A stretch of 42,277 nt of DNA from a virus: positions 1 through 42,277 of the IMG/VR virus record IMGVR_UViG_3300027659_000070; one strand, given 5' to 3'. The position numbers and the translations under genes are program-made. Position 1 is the stretch's first letter. Every line of letters begins with the position of its first letter. Below, piece by piece: positions 37,528 through 42,277 of the stretch. Below the pieces are notes generated by a model, which was given only the letters and a program-made list of their open reading frames with translations, was not told where the DNA came from and searched no databases.

Positions 37528-38051
37528 TGCCGAGGCAAATCAACCGCGAACACATCCTACAAGTGGCGCTGGTCCGTTTCGTGCGCGAGGCTGTGTCTGC
37601 GCCGCACGAGTTTATGTCCTTCGACCGTGGCAAGGCGGCCGGGCAATGGTCGCATATGCGGGAGAAGGCGCGGGGCGTGAAGGCGGGCACGCCGGATGTG
37701 CTGTTGCTGGTGGAAGGCAAGGCTCCGATCTGGTGTGAGCTTAAGGCGCTGGGCAACAAACCCACCGAACAGCAGATCGACATGGGTAACCGGCTAATGG
37801 CCGTGGGTTGTTGGTGGTCGTGGGTTACGTCTGTCTCGACGTTTCACGAGTGGATTAGGTCCATCGGCGTTGAACTGCGCGCGAATGCCGAGTTTCTGGC
37901 GATGCACGCGGATGCGGGCGTGCTGTCCAAGATTGCTACGGCTGAAACGAAGGCCGGGAAAACTCCCCGCTCCTACAAGGCCCCCGTAGCCAAGCCCTCT
38001 GCCGCGCGGCTGCGGAAGGTGAACGCCGTTCGCGAGCGGGTGCGGTTCTGA
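37527..38051 (+). CDS. VRR-NUC-type nuclease
   Basis: 174 residues from ATG 37527. GVKAGTPDVLLLVEGKAPIW followed by CELKALGNKPTEQQIDMGNR: the PD-(D/E)xK core with D57 in GTPD, E71 and K73 in W-C-E-L-K, and Q82/Q83, as in VRR-NUC domains of phage proteins linked to replication and recombination. The last 40 residues are a basic tail. Likely a structure-specific DNA nuclease acting with the neighbouring helicases (inference). Confidence 0.88.
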   Translation: MPRQINREHILQVALVRFVREAVSAPHEFMSFDRGKAAGQWSHMREKARGVKAGTPDVLLLVEGKAPIWCELKALGNKPTEQQIDMGNRLMAVGCWWSWVTSVSTFHEWIRSIGVELRANAEFLAMHADAGVLSKIATAETKAGKTPRSYKAPVAKPSAARLRKVNAVRERVRF

Positions 38052-38356
38052 TGCAGCCCGTAACCCTCGGCCCAAAGGTCAACGGCGCGCGGCACGGCAT
38101 GTGCGACGCGGGGCCGATTGTCATGGATGACGCGGAGCGCAATCCAGCCAAGACGGCATGGGCACGCCTCACCATCAACGGCCAGGAGTTCAAGGCGTTT
38201 TACGGATCGCTTGAGGGGGAAGAATACGGCTGGGAATGGTTCTCCTGGATTGAACTCGACGGTCGGCAATGGCTGGTCACGATCGACGCGGATACGTGGG
38301 TGGTGCGGTTCATGGATTGTGTGCAGCGGCATCCGTTTCGGTTGGAGGACGCATGA
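38051..38356 (+). CDS. Unknown early protein
   Basis: 101 residues, TGATG overlap with the nuclease. ARLTINGQEFKAFYGSLEGE, EYGWEWFSWIELDGRQWLVT, then DADTWVVRFMDCVQRHPFRL: aromatic beta-rich. No family recognised. Coupled on both sides. Confidence 0.65.
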   Translation: MQPVTLGPKVNGARHGMCDAGPIVMDDAERNPAKTAWARLTINGQEFKAFYGSLEGEEYGWEWFSWIELDGRQWLVTIDADTWVVRFMDCVQRHPFRLEDA

Positions 38357-38736
38357 CCGCGTTCCCCGAAGCGTTCAAGACGCATGTCGTGCCCCGGATG
38401 CGGGCCATGATCCGGTGGCAAGCATTCCTTGTCGATCGGGGTGACACGAGCTTCACCGCCGCCGCCTCGGCCGTCATGCACCGCGCCCATCATGTCGGCG
38501 CTGGCCGGCTGCCGGACCGCATCCGTGACGACCTGGACCAGTGGGTGACCGAAACGCTCTACCGCGACGTAGGGCGGTGGGAAGAACTCGGCTGGAAGAT
38601 GCTCGCGGAATGCGAGGCGAGCGGCCCGAAAGACTGGTCATGGCTGACCGAAGCCGATGAAGAAACCAAGGCCATGAACACGGCACTATCGCCGCTGTTC
38701 CGCGCCGTGCTGATGAGGGACGCCGGGTATGGCTAA
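38353..38736 (+). CDS. Unknown helical protein before the RepA-like helicase
   Basis: 127 residues from ATG 38353 (ATGA overlap); an upstream ATG at 38269 is a shadow. Mainly helical, TAFPEAFKTHVVPRMRAMIR and DDLDQWVTETLYRDVGRWEE, Trp-rich. It overlaps the helicase start by eight bases. Could be a helicase loader or accessory factor by position; no direct evidence. Confidence 0.65.
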   Translation: MTAFPEAFKTHVVPRMRAMIRWQAFLVDRGDTSFTAAASAVMHRAHHVGAGRLPDRIRDDLDQWVTETLYRDVGRWEELGWKMLAECEASGPKDWSWLTEADEETKAMNTALSPLFRAVLMRDAGYG

Positions 38737-40015
38737 TTTCTTCGATCCCTCCCTTCCGGGCACCGCCGACCCATGGGGCGATGAACCGCCTCCGCCGGCT
38801 GGGGAAGACACCTATGGCAACGTCGTTTCCTTGACCGGGAAGCCCGTAGAAACGAAAGAGGTCGTTCCCGCCCTGTGGCAGTCTGCCGGCGGTTGGGCAG
38901 AGGTGGATATCCCCAAGCGTCCCTGGATCGTGCCGGGCTACATCATGCGCGGCTCCGTCACCGTCCTGGCCGGGGCTGGCAGCGCGGGAAAATCCTCGCT
39001 CGTCAAAGGCTGGATGATCGCCGCCGCGTTCGGTCTCACCTACGGCCGGTTCCGCATCCCCGTGCCGCTCAAGGTCCTGTCCTACAACACGGAAGACGAC
39101 CTGGACGAAGAACGCCGCCGCATCAGTGCCACATGCCGGCAGTTCGACCGCAGCCCGACCGAGATACCCGAGACAATGCAGATCATCGGTCCCGACCAGA
39201 TCGGGACCCTCATCACCCGTGATCCCGTGTCCGGATACTGTGTGCCCACCCGCGCCATGGTCGAATTAGAGGCCATGCTTGACGAGTTTCGGCCGGATAT
39301 ACTGATCCTCGATCCGCTCGTGGAGCTGCACAACACAGAGGAAAACGACAACACCGGCCTGCGTGCCGTCGTGGCCTATTTCCGGTCCCTGGCCCAACGC
39401 TATCAGATGGGCGTGGTGATCCTGCACCACACGCGCAAGGGTGCCACTGCTCCCGGTGACCCCGACGCCGTGCGCGGCGCCTCGGCCGTCGTTGGCGCGG
39501 CCCGCGTGGTGTTCACCGTCTGCCCCATGTCGGAAGACGAGGCGAACAAGTGCGGCGTCGATATCCGCCAGCGCCGGCTCTATTTCCGCCTGGACGGCGC
39601 CAAGCAGAACTACGCCCCGCTCGACGGGGCCGAGTGGTTCAAGCGCGTGCCCTACGTCCTAGACAACGGCGAGGAAGTGGCCGCAGCGGAACCGTGGATA
39701 CCGCCCAGCCCGTGGGACGGGGTGACCTGGCCGGTGATCGATGAGATCATGGCTCAGATCGAGCGCGGACCATCCCCAGGCGAGTTCTATGCCGCCGCCA
39801 AGCAGTCCAAGCGGTGGGCCGGGACCGTCATCATGGACATCGCCTGCCGCTCCGACGCCCAGGCCGGGACCATCCTGAAGGCATGGATTGACGGCGGCGT
39901 CCTGGTCCCAAGCACCTATCCAAGCCCCTCGGTCAACCACAGAATGGCGGCATGTCTTCACGTCGATGCAACGAAATTATCAGAAATGAGACGAGAGGCT
40001 GCGGACCATGGATAG
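38729..40015 (+). CDS. RepA-like replicative helicase (AAA/RecA-fold ATPase)
   Basis: 428 residues. RPWIVPGYIMRGSVTVLAGA, then GAGSAGKS at 82-89 (Walker A), SYNTEDDLDEERRR (118-131), DILILDPLVELHN (190-202, Walker B D195), and VVILHHTRKG (229-238), the HH-x-x-K/R-G motif of RepA/RSF1010-type hexameric helicases and RecA-like ATPases. The C-terminal 130 residues are a separate domain. It lies immediately 5' of an iteron array, the arrangement of a self-contained replication region. Likely the phage replicative helicase. Confidence 0.85.
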   Translation: MANFFDPSLPGTADPWGDEPPPPAGEDTYGNVVSLTGKPVETKEVVPALWQSAGGWAEVDIPKRPWIVPGYIMRGSVTVLAGAGSAGKSSLVKGWMIAAAFGLTYGRFRIPVPLKVLSYNTEDDLDEERRRISATCRQFDRSPTEIPETMQIIGPDQIGTLITRDPVSGYCVPTRAMVELEAMLDEFRPDILILDPLVELHNTEENDNTGLRAVVAYFRSLAQRYQMGVVILHHTRKGATAPGDPDAVRGASAVVGAARVVFTVCPMSEDEANKCGVDIRQRRLYFRLDGAKQNYAPLDGAEWFKRVPYVLDNGEEVAAAEPWIPPSPWDGVTWPVIDEIMAQIERGPSPGEFYAAAKQSKRWAGTVIMDIACRSDAQAGTILKAWIDGGVLVPSTYPSPSVNHRMAACLHVDATKLSEMRREAADHG

Positions 40016-40280
40016 GGCAAAAGAAGTGCGGGTAGAAGTGCGGGAAAGTGCGAAAACGACCCGCACTTCTTCTTCCGGGCCTATAGTGAAGTGCGGAAGT
40101 GCGGGTGCCCTGCAAGCTCCGCTCAGAAGTGCGGAGACTTGCGGGCACACCGCTTCCGCCCCTCACAACCGGCCCGGTCTGGCCCGGCGAGAAGTGCGGA
40201 GTTTTAATTATTGGACGGCGGGAAGCGAGGCCGCAGCGACACGGGCCGCGATGATCCGGCGGGGGATTGGGAGGGCGTGA
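40008..40280 (+). CDS. Possible protein overlapping the iteron array
   Basis: 90 codons; the ATG overlaps the helicase end by eight bases and the stop makes a TGATG with the next gene, which supports translation. But the sequence (MDRAKEVRVEVRESAKTTRT..., KCGSAGALQAPLRSAETCGH) is shaped by the DNA repeats and looks like no known protein. In lambda the origin iterons lie within the O initiator gene, so a coding origin is possible here too. Uncertain. Confidence 0.4.
   Translation: MDRAKEVRVEVRESAKTTRTSSSGPIVKCGSAGALQAPLRSAETCGHTASAPHNRPGLARREVRSFNYWTAGSEAAATRAAMIRRGIGRA
40022..40213. repeat. Iteron array with AT-rich element: candidate replication origin
   Basis: The 9-mer GAAGTGCGG occurs at 40023-40031, 40035-40043, 40088-40096, 40096-40104, 40126-40134 and 40191-40199 (direct), inverted at 40061-40069, plus a degenerate copy AAAGTGCGA at 40045-40053. 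Most direct copies are preceded by A. Right after the last copy lies GTTTTAATTATT (40201-40212), a rare AT-rich stretch in this genome. Iterons plus an AT-rich unwinding element next to a replicative helicase gene is the classical origin layout. Confidence 0.75.
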
Positions 40281-40492
40281 TGCCACCAGCTTACGCCAAG
40301 GCCCCGGACCCATCCGACTACGCCACCCCGCGCACCATCCGCCCCTACTCCCTCGGCCAGAACGCCGAATGGGATGCCGTGTCGCGGATGCTCGCGGCTG
40401 GGTTGGTGACCGTGGAGCCTGATCCGATGGCGCGCGGGTTTGTGCGTGTCTCCGCCGTGCCTATCCGTCAACGCAAGGAACCCCGCCCATGA
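40280..40492 (+). CDS. Small unknown protein after origin
   Basis: 70 residues from ATG 40280 (TGATG overlap). MPPAYAKAPDPSDYATPRTI, RPYSLGQNAEWDAVSRMLAA, GLVTVEPDPMARGFVRVSAV. Pro-rich start and an alpha/beta C-terminal half. Stop overlaps the next ATG (ATGA). Unknown function. Confidence 0.65.
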   Translation: MPPAYAKAPDPSDYATPRTIRPYSLGQNAEWDAVSRMLAAGLVTVEPDPMARGFVRVSAVPIRQRKEPRP

Positions 40493-41034
40493 AGCCCCGC
40501 AAGCAGCCCAAGCCAGCCCCCGCGCCAGCGCCCCGGACAGCAGCAGCCGTGGTCCTCGCCCATCATGGCGTGATGAAAGCCGCCTGGGCGGATCCCGACG
40601 ACATGGACCCGCTACGGCGTGAGGCGCGGCTGATCCTGGGAGAGCGGCGATACGACCCGCTGCTCATGCTCCACCGGCAGACGCCGGAGCGGTGGAGCAA
40701 CGCCATGGTGGGCGCTGGCGAGCGGTATCGGCGGGACTATGAGGTCGGTGTGCTTGGCGCCTCGTCAGCCGGTGGTCGTGGCGCAATCGACCTGCCATGC
40801 CCACACGTCAAAGCCTGGGGCAAAGCCGCGGCGTTGACGCGGCACCATGCCGCACGGGATGCGCTCGGTCCGACGCTGCACGCGTTCGCGTCCGACCTGC
40901 TGGTGTCGCGGTTGTCATTGGCGGCGATCACCAGCGCCCGCGGCTTGCCTCGTGATCGGACTGCGGCGATGGTCGAGGCTGCCATGTTGCGGTTGCTGGA
41001 CCACTATGACGGGACGAAGCCCAAACGCGAATAA
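40489..41034 (+). CDS. DUF6456-like protein, possible late regulator
   Basis: 181 residues. After a Pro/Ala-rich N-terminus: AGERYRRDYEVGVLGASSAG, ALTRHHAARDALGPTLHAFA, SDLLVSRLSLAAITSARGLP, RDRTAAMVEAAMLRLLDHYD. The pattern (AG-x-R/Y...D-x-E..., ARR...AL-x-x-L-G-P, ...E-x-x-x-G-W/L-P-x-R-x-A-x-x-x-x-x-A-L-x-x-L-A-x-x-Y) is that of the DUF6456 C-terminal region of alphaproteobacterial regulators. Last gene before the right cassette promoter, so control of late genes is conceivable. Confidence 0.55.
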   Translation: MKPRKQPKPAPAPAPRTAAAVVLAHHGVMKAAWADPDDMDPLRREARLILGERRYDPLLMLHRQTPERWSNAMVGAGERYRRDYEVGVLGASSAGGRGAIDLPCPHVKAWGKAAALTRHHAARDALGPTLHAFASDLLVSRLSLAAITSARGLPRDRTAAMVEAAMLRLLDHYDGTKPKRE

Positions 41035-41057
41035 TCGCCTGTCGGTCCACTATCTTG

Positions 41058-41086
41058 TTGACGGTCCGCCCGTGGGGCGATATGGT
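41058..41086 (+). promoter_or_regulatory. Sigma70-type promoter of right cassette
   Basis: -35 TTGACG (41058-41063), 17-base spacer, -10 TATGGT (41081-41086). The spacer carries CCGCC-N5-GGCGA (41066-41080) in the same register as the inverted repeat in the left promoter. The leader shares ACGGGATGGCCGG (41099-41111) with it. About 48 bases from -10 to the ATG at 41134, also as in the left copy. Confidence 0.8.
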
Positions 41087-41133
41087 GTGGTCATGGGAAC
41101 GGGATGGCCGGACCCGAGAAAAGGACGCAGGAC

Positions 41134-41325
41134 ATGCACATTCAGGAAGCCACCTACACCGTGATCGTGACGCCTGCCCACATGCGCGTTTTCGAGGCGT
41201 TCAAGGCGCCGATCGCAATCCTCCACGACGACCCGTTGTTCGAATTCCCCGCCGAGCTGCGGATGACGGCAAACGAGGCCCGCGCCCTGGCCGCGCACCT
41301 GATCCGGCTGGCGGACGCCGCCTAA
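41134..41325 (+). CDS. Small unknown protein, first gene of right cassette
   Basis: 63 residues from ATG 41134, with AAAAGGACGCAGGA upstream; the earlier ATG 41104 lies only about 10 bases from the predicted transcription start and is rejected. MHIQEATYTVIVTPAHMRVF, then ELRMTANEARALAAHLIRLA, the latter being a helix as in many small phage proteins. Unrelated to the 110-residue gene in the same place of the left cassette. Confidence 0.65.
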   Translation: MHIQEATYTVIVTPAHMRVFEAFKAPIAILHDDPLFEFPAELRMTANEARALAAHLIRLADAA

Positions 41326-41333
41326 CACAACCC

Positions 41334-41347
41334 GGGGCTTCGGCCCC
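41334..41347 (+). other. UUCG hairpin of right cassette
   Basis: GGGGC TTCG GCCCC followed by ACCAACGGGAG and the start of protein A. It matches the left-cassette hairpin (28422-28435) including flanks CC...CACCA and CGGGAG, so this noncoding element has been kept in both copies. Confidence 0.65.
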
Positions 41348-41367
41348 ACCAACGGGAGACACAGACC

Positions 41368-41652
41368 ATGGCCTACATCATCACCGACAACGACGGCATC
41401 ATCCAGGGCACAGGCGACACGGTAGACGCAGCATGGGACGACGCCCGCGCCACACTGGCGGCCGCGCAGGTCGAGCTTATTGGCGACGACGTAGATAGCA
41501 CCGAGTGCCTGGGCAATTGGACGCGTGAAAGTGGGTTGCGGTGCCTGCCTGCGTCGGATGCGGTGATCGCTGCTGTGATGGACGAGGGCGGCGACATCGC
41601 CTGGCGGACGGTCGGCGGCGTCGCTGTTACGACGGCCGAAGCCGACGCATGA
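41368..41652 (+). CDS. Conserved small protein A, right cassette copy
   Basis: 94 residues; CGGGAG upstream. AYIITDNDGIIQGTGDTVDA, DSTECLGNWTRESGL and AWRTVGGVAVTTAEADA are the shared blocks with the left copy (59 of 93 identical by hand). No known family. Ends in an ATGA overlap with the HTH gene, as in the left copy. Confidence 0.8.
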   Translation: MAYIITDNDGIIQGTGDTVDAAWDDARATLAAAQVELIGDDVDSTECLGNWTRESGLRCLPASDAVIAAVMDEGGDIAWRTVGGVAVTTAEADA

Positions 41653-41837
41653 TTAACGCCACTCTCAAGCGCCTCGGTCTGACCCAGACCGAGGCCGCTG
41701 CAATTCTCGGCATCAGCCACCACACGCTATCCCGCTACGCCCGCAACGCCCTTCCCGCGCCTCGCTGGCTGCTGCTGATCCTGGCTACATGGGAAGCGCA
41801 CCCCGAGGCATTGGCCAAGGCACGCGAAAATGTTTGA
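41649..41837 (+). CDS. HTH regulator, right cassette copy
   Basis: 62 residues from ATG 41649. MINATLKRLGLTQTEAAAIL, then GISHHTLSRYARNALPAPRW and LLLILATWEAHPEALAKARE: HTH followed by a hydrophobic, Trp-containing helix, paralogous to the 27628-27846 protein. An additional residue block at each end of the left copy is missing here. Likely autoregulator of the cassette promoters and possibly of late genes, since on a circular map it points into the HNH and terminase genes. Confidence 0.8.
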   Translation: MINATLKRLGLTQTEAAAILGISHHTLSRYARNALPAPRWLLLILATWEAHPEALAKARENV

Positions 41838-41860
41838 CACACTCCGGCAATGTGTGCCAA
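41834..41860. promoter_or_regulatory. Inverted repeat after the right HTH gene
   Basis: TTGACACAC (41834-41842) and GTGTGCCAA (41852-41860), 8 of 9 positions complementary, 9-base centre. It begins on the HTH stop codon and lies 65 bases before the HNH gene. No T-run follows, so an operator is as likely as a weak terminator. Confidence 0.4.
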
Positions 41861-41925
41861 TGGGTTGATACCCTGGCGGTTATAGCGGCTGCTTTTCCCG
41901 ATAATCCGAACCAAGGGTTGCCATC

Positions 41926-42277
41926 ATGCCTAGCAACCCGTTCTACCGTTCGCAAGCCTGGCGCAAAGCGCGGGCCGCATTCCTCGCAACTCACCCCATC
42001 TGTAGCGTTCCTGGCTGCGACGCCCGAGCAACCGACGTGGACCACGTGCGAACCATCCGATCAGGTGGCGACGCGCTAGACCCGGCTGGCTTCCGAGCCT
42101 ACTGCCACCAGCATCATTCCCAGAAGACGGCCAGACGCGACAGAGGCGCCTACAGACGCAGCGACAAGCCGGTCGTGGCCCATGGATGCACCGCCGATGG
42201 CGTGCCTCTCGATCCGGGGCACCCTTGGCGCAAGGGGGCGGGGGGGATCGAATCCCTAGGCCGAATGGGGCTGGAAC
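41926..42277 (+). CDS. HNH endonuclease, open at the window end
   Basis: 117 complete codons from ATG 41926 (AAGGG upstream), no stop before the window ends. MPSNPFYRSQAWRKARAAFL, then ICSVPGCDARATDVDHVRTI and DPAGFRAYCHQHHSQKTARR: Cys pairs, DH and H-x-x-H form the HNH/zinc-finger motif. HNH proteins of this size beside terminase genes are known parts of cos-type packaging. If the sequence is joined end to start the frame would remain open to a TGA at 120-122; the usual end of such proteins (...GGIESLG...) has already been passed, so the true stop may be close or a few bases are missing. Confidence 0.85.
   Translation, partial: MPSNPFYRSQAWRKARAAFLATHPICSVPGCDARATDVDHVRTIRSGGDALDPAGFRAYCHQHHSQKTARRDRGAYRRSDKPVVAHGCTADGVPLDPGHPWRKGAGGIESLGRMGLE

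Noticed and set aside
41104-41133. Earlier ATG for the first gene of the right cassette
   Set aside because: Only about 10 bases from the predicted transcription start and without an RBS; the ATG at 41134 has a good one and matches the geometry of the left cassette.
41865-41885. TTGATA and TTATAG as a promoter for the HNH gene
   Set aside because: The hexamers are only about nine bases apart, so they cannot form one sigma70 promoter.
1-42277. tRNA genes, CRISPR arrays, IS elements, integrase with att site
   Set aside because: No cloverleaf-like segment, no regularly spaced repeat array, no transposase or recombinase motif noticed; the only dense repeats are the spike stalk and the iterons.

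Overview
The window looks like an almost complete genome of a tailed phage with a long non-contractile tail (siphovirus type). It has an HK97-type head module, a 1346-residue tape measure and no sheath or baseplate-wedge genes. The DNA is GC-rich. The tail-assembly chaperone resembles families known from alphaproteobacterial phages and gene transfer agents, so an alphaproteobacterial host is a reasonable guess, not a proven one. I see no integrase, excisionase, tRNA, IS element or CRISPR array.

Layout. (1) 1-27.2 kb, + strand, late genes: a PLD-like protein, TerS, TerL, portal, protease, capsid, small head proteins, connectors and tail terminator; two paralogous tail-tube proteins; a chaperone pair with a textbook -1 frameshift site; tape measure, tail tip, and a large set of receptor-binding proteins (gp53-like fibre, esterase spike, lectin-like protein, beta-helix spike); then a small lysis region. 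(2) 33.0-27.6 kb, - strand: a leftward early operon (RecT annealing protein, Gp157-like protein and many small unknowns), a hairpin, and a second leftward unit with its own promoter ending in a small HTH regulator. (3) 33.1-41.8 kb, + strand: HTH repressor, membrane micropeptide, a leader with terminator and SD-masking hairpin, helicase-methyltransferase fusion, VRR-NUC nuclease, RepA-like helicase followed by an iteron array that looks like a replication origin, a DUF6456-like protein, and a promoter-driven unit ending in an HTH regulator. (4) 41.9 kb to the end: HNH endonuclease, still open at the window edge; on a circular or concatemeric map it would sit just before the terminase genes.

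The most striking feature is that the - strand unit at 28.85-27.63 kb and the + strand unit at 41.06-41.84 kb are diverged copies of one regulatory cassette. They share promoter, an inverted repeat in the promoter spacer, leader sequence, a UUCG hairpin, a protein of unknown function and an HTH protein. On a circular map they bracket the late module from both sides, pointing inward. A divergent promoter region at 33.02-33.08 kb with two ATGC-N7-GCAT boxes is the likely control switch of the early operons. Most genes are translationally coupled through ATGA, GTGA, TGATG or TAATG overlaps, which fixes most starts.
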